From contig CM034548.1 in assembly GCA_020055645.1 (NCBI GenBank), positions 50,026,296 through 50,090,295 on the forward strand: a DNA stretch of 64,000 nt, read 5' to 3'. The DNA is from Tomocerus qinae (Eukaryota > Arthropoda > Collembola > Entomobryomorpha > Tomoceridae). Of this stretch, positions 1-11,051 are shown piece after piece. The translations under genes and the position numbers were made by a program. The stretch's first letter is position 1. The number at the start of each line of letters is the position of its first letter. Under the pieces are notes generated by a model. It was not told the origin of the DNA and did no database searches. It was given only the letters and a program-made list of their open reading frames with translations.

Positions 1-302
1 GATTATTATTACTTCAGTGCTCTAGAACAAGATCTATTACACGTCTTGATTTAGGTACCTACGCCTAGTACATTATAGTTAATTGCACTTTGCCCTATCT
101 CCTACTGCCTTCGTTATCTCAGCTATAACATAATAAAAGTCAACTGACAGCTCGCTTATCTTATTCAGGTAGCCAAACAACATAACTACTTAGTCAATCA
201 CAGTCACTACTCTCCTTCATCCAAATTTAATTAGTCTCCTGCAAATCAAGAAATTCTAACACACAATACACGTAACGACTCAGTGAGAACAATCCCTGCA
301 GT

Positions 303-345
303 CGAAGATCAAAAGAGAGTGAGAGAGAGAGGAGAGAGAGAGAGT
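303..345. repeat. GA-rich simple repeat
   Basis: The stretch is almost purely GAGAGA on the + strand, interrupted by single T and C bases. It is an ordinary microsatellite-like purine tract. Confidence 0.8.
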
Positions 346-560
346 CAGCAGGCTTGCTTCTAGGAAAACTCGCATTTACATAAATTAACGTAATAATTCT
401 GACAAACATGCAGTGGAATTATTTTATCACAACACGAATGTAGCCTACATCGATTGCATGCATTCAGAATACAACTCCTGTACCTACTCCATTTCTCGTA
501 ATGCTCAATCTTATTACGCTACACTTGACATCACACACTACTGGAGGGGACCACCCCAAA

Positions 561-648
561 TTGTCAACACCTTTTTGTCAACACAATTTTGACCCCTTTG
601 GTCGTCAACACCTTTTTGTCAACTCATTTAGACTTTTTGTCAACACAA
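561..648. repeat. TTTTTGTCAACAC tandem cluster
   Basis: The motif TTTTTGTCAACAC or a near copy appears four times with irregular spacing (about 561, 571, 604, 633). It is either a degenerate minisatellite or the end of an unrecognised repeat. Confidence 0.55.
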
Positions 649-1129
649 GTTTAGCATTTCTTTTCTATGATTCATATATCACAATTCATTTTTTGGTTGG
701 AGCACCATTGCTGATATACTAGTAAAATAATCATTTTTTGAAAAAGCAGCTGCAAAAAAATGCAAATGAAAGTCCAATATCTATTCTATAATATAATCGC
801 ACTAATACCTGACTATCTATGTCTTGGTAGGAGAGCCTATTACAGAAACATTTAAAACTTATTAGCCTTCAACTATTATATTCCATTTCATTACGCGAGG
901 CATACATCCTTGTCATTTTTGCATTTTAAAAGTAAAATATTAAATTTACTTGGAATGTCGTTTAAACGCAAAAAGGATTTGGAAATTGAATCCTTCTAAA
1001 TAATTTCAAAACTGTTGTTCTAAAAACAACAAAAAGTTTTTCGGCGTATGTTCTGCTTTTAAATCATTTTTCACTGAATTTCGATAATAAGGAACAAAAA
1101 TATTTGGAGTTCGCCCGTATATATATACT

Positions 1130-1640
1130 AGTAAGGGGCGAACCTAGCACTCAAGAGAAATTCAGCAGGCCACCAATCACAGTAATAAAAACAATTCCGA
1201 AAAAATCATCGGTATTTCCCATAGGTTATTATATTGAATTTGTAAATACAATAATTTAAATATACTTTTATTTTCTACAGCGGTTGGAAAAATTAGCTGC
1301 AGTTCCAGCTTCCTGATAAAAAGGAATTTACTAAACTACAACAATAACTGTAGATCGCAGCATCAAATACGAAAAATAAGATTCTCCCTGAGATTTGAAA
1401 AAACGTATAAATCCCATGAGTACAACTTACGGATGAATATTTTTAAAGGATAAATAGTGGCCCCCGGTACTGTTATTTAATTGTGCAAAAAGGTGTGCAA
1501 GCTGGCACAAAGAAATCAAGGGGGTCCAGGGGTAATAAAAAGTAAAACCAGCTCAACTAAAAAATGCTGCCAATCATTTCCATCACAAATCATCTTATGT
1601 AAATTTCTATTTTTGTTTTGATGTTATAATAATACAGGCT
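1130..1640. repeat. Dispersed repeat, copy 1 (uninterrupted)
   Basis: This segment aligns by eye with 43590-43980. Shared blocks include CTAGCACTCAAG, CACAGTAATAAAAACAATTCC, TGGCACAAAGAAATCAAGGG and AAAGTAAAACCAGCTC, in the same order. Copy 2 carries a 161-bp inverted-repeat insertion that is absent here, so this copy shows the empty site near 1155. The class of the host repeat is unknown. I see no coding capacity. Confidence 0.65.
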
Positions 1641-3506
1641 CCCAGTACCATTGCTAAATTTCGAAATGATTATGCATATTATCGTTGTCTAATTTCGAAA
1701 TAACCTAATGTTTACCCATATTGGACTTCTTTGTTTTATGAAACATGCATTGTATACGCGCATGTGCATTGCAACAAAATGCCGCATTGTCCATGGCATA
1801 GATAGATACATAGATAGATAGATAGATAGATACTGCGACATAGGAATAAATAATTTTATTATATAGAGATAATCGAAATAATACCCCAAAAAAATAATAT
1901 TCCACCTGAGAAATCTCCAACAATATATCTGTTTAAATTAATAATTCCCCCACACAAACTATATTGTTAAGCTTAAAGTAAAATGTAGATGTAAAATGTT
2001 CAAATATATCAAGTAATGAATGCATAATTATGATATATTTATCAATCGTAGTATATCAAAAAACATTTCCACAAATTTAAAAATGTCTGAGACAAAATAT
2101 CATTGTATTTGACTTCTAAAAGAGAATCACTATGGAGTTGTGAGTGATGATTTATTTCTCATAACAATGACTGTTAAATAGACAAATAATTCCCCATATT
2201 AAATTAATTCCCCATGGGGGTTTATTTTGATATTAAAAAAATAACAGCTTCCAGAAAATAACATTCTTGGGCATTGATTCGATTAATACGGTATGCCTAT
2301 GCCTTAGCCTCCTTCCGAGTTTTAGTTGTAGATACGGTAATGAATAAAAATTCATTAAATTGCACTTTTAAAGACTTTTTATACGATACACATCTCGGGC
2401 TTTAACGTCAAAATTATAACGTTCCCTTTTCTCCAGATAAAACATAATTGTATCTAAATCAATAAATAATATTATTGGCCAAATGACATTAAGAATCATT
2501 TATCATTTTCAACTTAATGTACATTTTATTGCATGAATAGATGCGTAAATATTAACAAATGTAAACGATTGCAATCGACGACCGCATGCAATTTCGTATT
2601 TTTTGCTAACTGTTGCAAATTTTTACAAATTACTATTGTATTTAGGTCTATTACTATTGAAAAGTTGAAATCGTCTGATTTTTCTTGCCAAAATTGCCAA
2701 TACACCAAAACTATTAAAGTGAGGAATTCTCATTCCCAGGAAATCCAAGAAAAAAAAATTTTCTCCAAAATTCAAAAATCTAGAGCTTGGAAAATGAAAT
2801 AAATTAGTAGCACCGCGTTTTATTACTATGATAATGAGTGGAATGAATAAGTATTTGCTAAATGATACTTCTTATTGTATAGTTTTTAGATGTACAGTAT
2901 GGGGACCTCAAAGTGTTCATATGACTTGTTTATATGGTAGTGAGATTTTATATTCCAAAAGTCCAAATTTTCTACATACTGCTTGATTCTTGTGTTGCTG
3001 GTGGATGTGTGCGGACGTGTGCCAACAAGTCGGTGTAATTGCAAGAAAATAATAATATTTCATCAAAATATCTCTCGGGCAATCGGTTTTCTGGAAAATC
3101 GGATACTAACCAAAATACTTAGAGGTTTGGGGGCGGCCCTGCATGCATTCGCTCGGGCAACGTGCTGCTGCATGGAATACAGGCTGCTCCTTTGCGGCTG
3201 TGCGATTGTGCAGCAGAGAAGTTTGGATACGAGATCGTATGGATGGCACTGCTCCCTTCCTTCAATCTGCTGTTAGTGGGAAAGCTTGAGATGAACAGCT
3301 GTTATGCTGTTTCCACCTCATTCCATTCCACCACTCGCTATAAATAAATTAGGAACTCAAAAGAACGCTTCTGTACAGGGGAATGTGGAGGATTCGGCAA
3401 TGATGCCGAATCTCTCCTCCCTAAAGTTCAAACATTGTGGGGCCGACAGCAAGCACTTCAAAATCCCTTATCGAAGAGGCGGGTCGGAGAAAAAGGGCAC
3501 TAAGCG
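1641..3506. other. AT-rich stretch with a GATA microsatellite, no gene seen
   Basis: Positions 1800-1832 are a GATA simple repeat. Text around 1740-1870 weakly resembles 46760-46880 (ACGCGC, CATGGCATAGA, GCGAC.TAGGAA), suggesting another dispersed repeat. The rest shows no gene. A GC-richer patch at 3120-3300 has short frames without recognisable domains. Confidence 0.45.
1800..1832. repeat. (GATA)n microsatellite
   Basis: TAGA/GATA units repeat with one ACATA interruption. Confidence 0.9.
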
Positions 3507-4415
3507 ATGCCGATGGCATTATCGATATTATTTGCCGATGACACCACCATTACTATTGCTGGCCCACCGGAGAGCATTACTATGCTACTTCAATATTGTC
3601 AAGAGGATATGTTAAACATACAAGATTGGATGGTTAATAACCGAATGGAATTGAATGTAAATAAAACCCAATTTATGGTTGTAGGTCGACCACATATTGT
3701 AAAATCTTTAGCCTCTGTGAACTTTCAGGTAAACTCCCATACCATAAATGCAGTTGATAAGATAAAATGTTTAGGTTTAATTATTGACTCAAAATTAGAT
3801 TGGACTCATCATATATCTGATGTTAGAAATAGATGTAATTCAATTTTATGGTCTCTCTACCCTCTTCAACCATATATGTCACTACTTAACCGTAAAGCAG
3901 CAATGAACTCTTATATTATGCCCATAATACAGTATATGTCATTGGTTTGGGGTACTGCCCCTCAGTTTAATACTGATTTAATTAATAAACTGATAAGAAC
4001 TATGGCACGCTTTGTTTTAGGCTTACAAAAATATGATTCTGTAGCTAATGATATGTCTACTAATCTGAAATGATTATTTCCTTTATATATGTATAGATAT
4101 GAAGCTGTTAAATTAGCTTACAATGTATTTAATAATTCTTGTCCTCCTTACTTTGAAAAGTACTTAGACTTTGAAAATGTTAACACTATTTCTACGCGTT
4201 GTAATACCTATACCACTCCACAATTTCAGGGCAAAACCCAAATGTACAAAAGGTCATTTATATTTTCAGGTACTGTTCTTTGGTATAGTATACCTAATGA
4301 CATTAAATGTATTGATAACATTGATAACTTTAAGAAGAAATTAAAATCGTACCTATTGCAACAGCAAATATTAGAATACTTACGCATAGTAAATAGTGAT
4401 TTAAACTATTCTTGA
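3507..4415 (+). pseudogene. Reverse transcriptase fragment, one nonsense codon
   Basis: This is the coding remnant of the element above. It holds the FADD catalytic box and the thumb and C-terminal regions, but lacks the fingers, the endonuclease and all of ORF1. The TGA at 4071-4073 falls where related frames have a tryptophan codon, consistent with a point mutation. No functional product is expected. Confidence 0.85.
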
Positions 4416-4560
4416 ATTGATGAAGTAGCAGCTGGTGTTCGATAATGTACTACCTAATACAATAGTTATATGAAATGCTAGCATGATTGTAAGTATTCTG
4501 ATATTTTAATAACCTCCATGGAGGGTAATATCTGTGCAATAAATAAATAAATATCTATAT
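3507..4560 (+). mobile_element. 5'-truncated non-LTR retrotransposon (RT C-terminal part)
   Basis: Two in-frame open segments (3507-4073 and 4089-4415), separated by one TGA codon at 4071-4073, encode the second half of a jockey/CR1-type reverse transcriptase. The core motif LFADDTTI (the family's F/YADD box) lies near the start. It is followed by WMVNNRMELNVNKTQFMV, KCLGLIIDSKLDWTHHI and VWGTAP, the usual thumb-region order. The second segment carries the C-terminal YKRSFIFSGTVLWYSIPNDI type ending. Everything upstream of the FADD box is missing, as expected from 5' truncation. The 3' UTR ends near 4540-4555 in AATAAATAAATAAATA, a plausible polyadenylation signal plus short-repeat tail. It is a dead copy. 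Confidence 0.85.
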
Positions 4561-5065
4561 TGTGTATATAAATAGCTCAATTCACCATTCTCAGAAATGT
4601 GTACATTGTAAGGGAAACTATTGTAAAGGAAAAGAAATTAGACCCGTGGGAGACAGAATTCCCATAAGCGAATAATAAAAGGTTTTTAGAAATCTTCAAA
4701 ATTTTATTGACGATATCTCTTGGCAACTGAATAATGTCACCATTGCTTAGATACAAATTCAAAACAAAACAAAAACGAAATTCGCGTTTCACATAACTTG
4801 CAAAGAAATGCCACGAGTCTAATTTCTTTTCCATTTACAGTAGTAGGAAAATAGATCATTCAGATGATTTATAATATGACTTGGTTCAGTTTTGTAACAA
4901 TTTCATAAATTTTGGATATGTGTCCCCATTTAGGTAACCTATATAATTTTTGTCATAGAAATAACCAATCAGATTGCAGGATTTCAACAATTATCAACCA
5001 ATCAGAATGCGTATCGCTATGCAACTTGGAGATAGGATGGCAAAAGTTGAAAGCGGCTAACAGTA
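4561..5065. other. No gene seen
   Basis: AT-rich sequence between the non-LTR element and the diverged triplicate repeat. No motif was recognised. Confidence 0.4.
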
Positions 5066-6080
5066 CTAATTACATTATTACAATTGATATTGACAGCTAT
5101 TAGTATTCGTGGTTCCGATAGTAAAGTTTGGTATGCTGATATCAACAAACATTAATTTCGTGGTCTACAACAATAAACAGAAAACCGACAAAGAATTCTG
5201 TCAACGTTAATATACAGTGTGTGATCACGGCGGGATGGGGAGTGAGGAGAGAAATGCACATTTAGCGTAGCGTGTAATAAAAAAGAATTGGAGCCAGTAT
5301 ACAGATAACCGACAAAGATTCTACTTAGACTTCCACGAAGCATTTATTAGTACAACAATAGCCTACAATAGTTTGATTCGCAGATCATATACAGTGTGTG
5401 AATTTTGGAGGAATTCTACATAATTTCTGAGTAACAGTGGACAGTAAATACCAATTACATGATTACAATTGATATTGACAGCAATTAGTATTAGTGGTTC
5501 CGATAGTAAAGTTTGGTATGCTGATGGCAATAAACATTACTTCCTCGAGGTCCACAACAATAAATAGACAACCGACAAATAATTCTGTCCTCCTTCGTGT
5601 ACAGTGGGTGAACTTTGAAGGAATTGTAAAGCGGTCAAGGAATTGGAGTTTTGTTCACGACATTGACTTCCAAGTGGCATTTGTTAGTGCAAATATAACA
5701 GTCAATGGATTGATTCGAAGATCATATACATTCAGGGTTGTATATTGTCCGGACGAAATGAAAATTGTCCTGGATGGAACCAGTTTTGTCCATGGAAAAA
5801 ATTAATTTTGACCTCTTTTGTCCTGGGCGAAATCAATTTTATCCAGGAAGAAATTGATTTTGTCCAGTTTTCATTATCCGTCCTATTTCATCCACCGCAA
5901 CCCTGTATACATTAATTAATTTTTGGAGGAATTCTACATAATTTCTGAGTACCCGTGGACTTTATATACTAATTGCATTATTACAATTGATGTTGTCATC
6001 TATTAGTATTAGTGGTTCCGATAGTAAAGTTTGCTATGCTGATGTCAATAAACATTTTCCCTCGTGGTCTACAATTGATT
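5066..6080. repeat. Three diverged direct repeats
   Basis: The same opening recurs at about 5066, 5449 and 5968: an ACATTATTACAATTGAT-like block, then TATTAGTATT, then GTGGTTCCGATAGTAAAGTTT and the TATGCTGAT / AATAAACATT block. Copies are 383 and about 520 bp apart. The second spacing is longer because it holds a 173-bp MITE plus its 8-bp duplication. No coding function is evident. Confidence 0.7.
5733..5905. mobile_element. hAT-type MITE with TTTTGTCC internal repeats
   Basis: It begins CAGGGTTG and ends CAACCCTG. It is flanked by an exact 8-bp duplication, TATACATT, at 5725-5732 and 5906-5913. The 8-bp duplication and CAGGG/CCCTG-like ends are typical of the hAT superfamily. Inside, TTGTCC recurs in different contexts, like subterminal repeats. 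It is 173 bp long with no coding capacity, so it would have depended on a transposase elsewhere. Confidence 0.88.
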
Positions 6081-6851
6081 TGAAAATGGCTGCTTGCAAG
6101 AGCTGCTGGAATAAATGCCGGAGAAATACAATCTAGCACTTTTTAGCACATACCAACTAAAATTTGCATTAGCCAACAAACCGGCATCGTATTAGTATTG
6201 GGTTGCTAAACACCACACTCCACATTAGCTTATATGTTTGTACGGTACTTTAATTTTTTTGAATGTTCATAAGATATAAGTAGACGGGAAATAATTTGTA
6301 TTATAATCGGTATAATTTCTATTCTTGCTCTGTTACTTTTTTACACTAGTTACTATTAATATTTGTTATTATTTAAGGTTTATTATTATTTCGACCCTTT
6401 TTCCTATGTTTTTGGTTAGAGTTACGACAACATTCTCAAGAAAAAATGCTAGTTTTGCTGCTGCTGTGCTATTTAGTGTAAATGTTAGGTTGGGCTACGT
6501 ATAATAACCTAATGTCTGCTTTAAAAGGGAGATGACACTACGAATAAGATTTTTCTTCGGGGCGCAAGCCATATAAACGAGACAATTGCAGATACAGGTC
6601 AGTTGCAGCGGCATGCGACACAGTCTTAGACACGTTCGATCCACACCCGTTCGATGTTATTTCATTGTATCATTCTTGTATGAACATTCTTGTACTTATA
6701 AAATGAGGAATTTGGGTGAAACGCTAAAAATTAATAGCTGTAAAATTTGATATAAAAGATAAATGCGAGAGTCGAATTGGGGAGTTTGTAGGCTTCACAA
6801 GGAGAAATCTCATTTACATCCTACAAACCATAATTTCGCATATTCCCGTCC
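6081..6851. other. No gene seen
   Basis: AT-rich sequence without recognised domains or repeats. Confidence 0.4.
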
Positions 6852-7358
6852 AATTGATCCACAGCCTCACTACATAGTGATAGTACCCGGCGCAGGCCTC
6901 ATTACGGGCCTATTGCTAACTTCCACAACACTGGTATTGTTGTTTATAAAATTAATACCCGAGAAGCCTAAGTCTGTCATTTACGAGTCACTGTTTTATG
7001 GGACTGTTATCGGAAGTCTACTGTCCCAACAAGATTACGTTAGAAAAGTATTATCCAAGCTACTCTCGTAGTCACCTATACGAGGTATCCATAGGACGGC
7101 CCTTTTAATTGCGGATTCGCGCTTAACCTTTGTCTTAATTCCACATTTACAACTCAAACACTCGCCTTGAAACAGCCCTCGGCCATTTCACCCAGCCAAG
7201 AATCGAACTGGCAGAGGAAGCACACATTGAATAGTCAGACGCAGGGCATGAAAAAACCATGGTTTTTGGGTTGGGTTTTTCCTCACGAAAAGCAAAAACC
7301 CATGGGTTTTCATGCCCTGGTCAGACGACTGAGTGCTCATTAAGCCAACGTGGCTGGG
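6852..7358 (-). mobile_element. tRNA-derived SINE, copy 1 (interrupted by a MITE)
   Basis: On the - strand the element starts at 7358 with a tRNA-like head. A 7-bp stem CCCAGCC/GGCTGGG closes it (7352-7358 with 7191-7197), and a B-box-like CAGTTCGATTCT lies just inside. The body continues to about 6852. The same order is found at 10660-11051. A 78-bp MITE plus its 8-bp duplication splits the tRNA-like head. With these removed the head is 82 bp, against 84 bp in copy 2. Confidence 0.75.
7242..7319. mobile_element. 78-bp hAT-type MITE inside the SINE
   Basis: The ends are CAGGGCATGAAAA and TTTTCATGCCCTG. The flanking 8-bp duplication GTCAGACG is exact (7234-7241 and 7320-7327). The interior repeats AAACCCATGG-like sequence in inverted form, so the whole element can fold. 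The related SINE at 10660-11051 has a single GTCAGACG at this point, which confirms the insertion. Confidence 0.92.
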
Positions 7359-7379
7359 TATTCTGTCCCGCAGTACAAG

Positions 7380-7525
7380 CAGGGCCCCCCCCCCGAAATC
7401 GAAGAAAAGAAAGGAATTTTTGCCTTAAAGCCCAAAAATCTTTCGCGCCTCGCGTGAATATAGTTTATATTTTTGATTATTTTCTGTCGCCCCCCCCCCG
7501 AAATTTTTTCCTTGCTGCGGCCCTG
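7380..7525. mobile_element. hAT-type MITE, GGCCGC family, copy 1
   Basis: It begins CAGGGCC and ends GCGGCCCTG. It is flanked by AGTACAAG (7372-7379) and AGTACTAG (7526-7533), an 8-bp duplication with one mismatch. The interior has C-tracts followed by GAAAT, then GGAATTTTTGCCTTAAA, the family signature shared with copies at 21717, 51920 and 57814. It has no coding capacity. Confidence 0.88.
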
Positions 7526-9055
7526 AGTACTAGTATCACCGTTCGATGTCGGTTAAACTATAATATCCGACCCCACGGTACAGCTGTTCCTTTCTTAAAT
7601 ACATTGCAATGAATTAAAAAGACATTTACTATATAAACAACTTAGTATGTTAATATTTTATAATATTATTACAATTTATATATTAAAAGCTTTGATTTAC
7701 TCTGTCAAACAGTGATGATTCCATGATAACCATAACATTAAAAAATTGTAGCATACTATACAATCCTAATAATAAATGTCTTACTACTTCATGCTTTGCA
7801 ATGTATTTGTATTTAAGAAAAGGAGTAGTTGTACTGAAACCTCGGGGGTCGGTTATCCAAGTTAAACCGAACGGCTAGACTAGTACAACGGTACAATTAT
7901 ACAGAGAGGTCGATTATACTTTGTCAGTTGCAAGCTTGCTACGTTGACTTCAAGATGCCCAACACTGTGTATGCTTACTTAACAGAAGTAAGTAGCAGAT
8001 AATGAATGATATCTCACTCTCTGCTTGCGTTTGACTTGAGGTACATAATAGGGATAATTATTATGTATCTCAATAAAAACGCCTATCTTAATTGCCTACT
8101 AAAGTTTCATTACTTTTACCTTACCCCATTCTATTTCTACATTACAATCATACTTTTATGTGTGCTGAATATTACAGCCTGTCTTGTATGATATAATTCA
8201 TATTATGAGTGTACGTATTAACGTACTTCTCTGAGGTAGCGTGGATACCGCAAAAATGTTATCTAAATAGTATCATGTTTGCATATTAATGTGTACGTAG
8301 GAAATAATTGTAATATTTAATTTTCAATTTTCATTAGGTGTTTTAATCGCAGTGGTCATTACTATCACTCATTATGTCAATCAATACGTACGTACATTAT
8401 GAAACAATATTTAACTGCCTAAGTAGAGTTCAGCATTAGGAGCAATGACTGTCGTGTCCCATGTAATTGACCTGCGGGTTTTCAGCCTGCCACATGTAGA
8501 GATATATACCGTTCAGTTTTTTAGGTTGGGGATTCGATTTCATATTCCCCCAAAATGTATCTTTTCAGTACTGTACCAGGACATGTCAGCTTTTAGAATA
8601 TCTACAGTGAGTTGGGTAGAAAAGTAACCAAAAAATTTGCGCGAAAATAATATCGATTCCCCAAGATAAGTAGAGTGCCTGTACATCATTCGAATTGTGA
8701 CATTCGAATTAATAATACATGTTAGTAATAAGATCGTAGCGTTAGATATAACGATTTAAAAACCCCATATTTAGCATTAGTAGTATAGGAATATTCAAAG
8801 CTAAGTAACCCCTTCATTTAAACATGACCATTTAAGGTATCTTACTCCAACATAGTGCACTAGAGCAGTTCTTCCAATACTTCTTATTACTAAACGACAA
8901 CGCTGATTGCATCTACGAGCCCGTCCATAAACCATGAAATGTAACAACAATGTGAAAACATTCACACAAAGGAATCTAGCTTATTCCGAATGTAGACGCG
9001 GTGATAATTAAAAAAACAATATTTTGCTAATATAGTAGCACCCTGTCCATTTGGA
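7526..9055. other. AT-rich stretch, with a repeat shared with 10.1 kb
   Basis: Positions 7795-7920 resemble 10057-10192 (TGCAATGTATTT, GTTGTACTGAAAC, GGGGGTCGGTT, TTATACAGAG), giving a second repeat family shared by the 7 kb and 10 kb regions. Otherwise I see no gene. Confidence 0.55.
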
Positions 9056-9700
9056 CGAATTTATTCGAAGGTAATCGAATTTATTTGAAGATACTCGAAT
9101 TTATTTGAAGATACTCGAATTTATTTGAAGATACTCGAATTTATTTGAAGATACTCGAATTTATTTGAAGATACTCGAATTTATTAGAAGATACTCGAAT
9201 TTATTTGAAGATACTCGAATTTATTTGAAGATACTCGAATTTATTTGAAGATACTGGAATTTATTTGAAGATACTCGAATTTATTTGAAGATACACGAAT
9301 TTATTTGAAGATAGTCGAATTTATTTGAAGATACTTGAATTTATTTGAAGATACTCGAATTTATTTGAAGATACTCGAATTTATTTGAAGATACTCGAAT
9401 ATATTTGAAGATACTCGAATTTATTTGCAGGTACACAAATTTATTTGCAGGTATACAAATTTATTCGCAGGTACACAAATTTATTTGCAGGTACACAAAT
9501 TTATTCGCAGGTACACAAATTTATTCGCAGGTACACAAATTTTTTCGCAGGTACACAAATTTATTCGCATGTACACAAATTTATTCGCAGGTACACAAAT
9601 TTATTCGCAGGTACACAAATTTATTCGCAGGTACACACATTTATTCGCAGGTACACAAATTTATTCGCAGGTACTCCAATTTATTCGAAAATTCTAGAAT
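9056..9700. repeat. 20-bp minisatellite in two sequence blocks
   Basis: From 9056 to about 9425 the unit is GAATTTATTTGAAGATACTC. From about 9426 to 9690 it shifts to AAATTTATTCGCAGGTACAC. The 20-bp period is unbroken across the junction. Because 20 is not a multiple of three and the units lack stops, several forward frames stay open, but they encode only periodic peptides. The block 1 core ATACTCGAA is also found in the arrays at 53.5-55.8 kb. Confidence 0.95.
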
Positions 9701-10659
9701 TTTATGACGTGAACAAAGTTAACAGTAGATAGTGTATAGCAGTAACATTATATCATAGATGATATAATATGCTACTATTTTATATTATGATCATAATTTA
9801 CATTAAAAAACGTATTATTTTGATTTGTGAATGAATGAATCATATAATGAATCATGGGTAGATAAGAAAGAGTGATGCTTTAAAGAGGGGCTATGTGAGA
9901 CAGTCTGACATTCCTAAATGAAATGTGCAATTATTTCTTCATTTTTATTTAAATATTACCTGTCCATTTTTATTATATTATTAATATTTAAATATTATCC
10001 ATCCATTTATGTTATATCATACAATCTTTGGATGACAACTGTCATATTAACTCATGATTTGCAATGTATTTAAGAATGGAACAGTTGTACTGAAACTCCG
10101 GGGGTCGGTTGTCCTAGTATAACTGCCAAGGAACAGTTATACTAGTACAATGGCGCCGTTATACAGAGGGACTGGTTATACTACGACATATCCACTTCCG
10201 AGTAAAACTAAGATTAGGTCTTCGGTAGTGCAATAATAGTAGGTCGGGTCTTTAAGTTTTACCGCCACCGGGTCTAGCAGCCAGTTTCAGTTGTTGCTTA
10301 TAGCTTCCTCAGCTTATTCGCACCCGAGTCTTTTGCTTTGGCTTAGCAAAGTCATCGATAGCCAATAGCACAACACACCAAACGTATTTCTTAGGCGCCG
10401 ACACACAGCACACGCACACGACAAACCTTCTTATCAGGTTAGAGATTAGAGTGTCACATGAATGCATGTCTATTGACGTTTCCCACAATTCCAGGATAAC
10501 ACAGGCAGGTACTGCAGTCATTTCAATACCTATTCATGTTAATTTAGTGACCGGTCACCAATTGTGGGAAACCTCTATATGTTCAAGCGATGGACTTCGT
10601 GGCTTTTTGTTGCAATGCGCAAGCGCGTAGGCATGTATGCATGTGTTATATGGGGTGTA
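9701..10659. other. No gene seen; second copy of the 7.8 kb repeat
   Basis: Positions 10057-10192 repeat 7795-7920. The remainder is AT-rich. Short frames at 10309-10521 carry no recognised domain. Confidence 0.45.
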
Positions 10660-11051
10660 CTGCCTCACTACAAAGTGATAGTACTGGGCGCAGGTCTCAT
10701 TACGGGCCTATTGCCAACTCCCTCAACACTGGTATTGTTGTTAATTAATACCCGAGTAGCCTTAGGCTGTCATTTACGAATCACTATTGTGGGACTGTTA
10801 TCGGAAGTCTACTAGCCCAACAAATACAGGTTATCCAAGCTACTCTCGAGCTATCAGCGAGGTATCCATGTGATGGCCCTTGTAATTGCGGGTTCGTGCT
10901 TAACCTTTGTATTAATTCCACATTAACAACTCAAACACTCGCCTTTAAACAGCCCTCGGCCATTTCACCCAGCCAAAGAATCGAACTGGCGGTGGAAGCA
11001 CACATTGATTAGTCAGACGACCGAGTACTCCACCAAGCCAACGTGGCTGGG
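10660..11051 (-). mobile_element. tRNA-derived SINE, copy 2 (uninterrupted)
   Basis: On the - strand the 84-bp tRNA-like head spans 11051 to 10968. It has the closing stem CCCAGCC/GGCTGGG, an A-box-like TGGCTTGGTGGAGTA and a B-box-like CAGTTCGATTCT. The body runs on to about 10660 and matches copy 1 (CATTACGGGCCTATTGC, ACACTGGTATTGTTGTT, ACTGTTATCGGAAGTCTACT). The T- and anticodon-like stems are imperfect, so this is not a working tRNA gene. Confidence 0.75.

Larger units (their letters stand above)
1..1129. other. AT-rich stretch, no gene seen
   Basis: I see no coding signal here. Open frames are short and of low complexity. It contains a GA-rich tract (303-345) and a cluster of repeats around 561-648 in which TTTTTGTCAACAC and close variants recur. 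Confidence 0.5.

Noticed and set aside
3304-3615. Frame just upstream of the non-LTR fragment as its 5' coding part
   Set aside because: It lies in a different frame and shows none of the reverse transcriptase motifs expected before the FADD box.
9405-9732. Three overlapping forward frames of 90-100 codons
   Set aside because: A 20-bp unit cycles through all frames. The sequence is minisatellite, not a repeat protein.
10968-11051. A genuine tRNA gene on the - strand
   Set aside because: Only the closing stem and box motifs are good; the other stems are imperfect. The same sequence is repeated at 7191-7358 with a shared non-tRNA body, so it is a SINE head.
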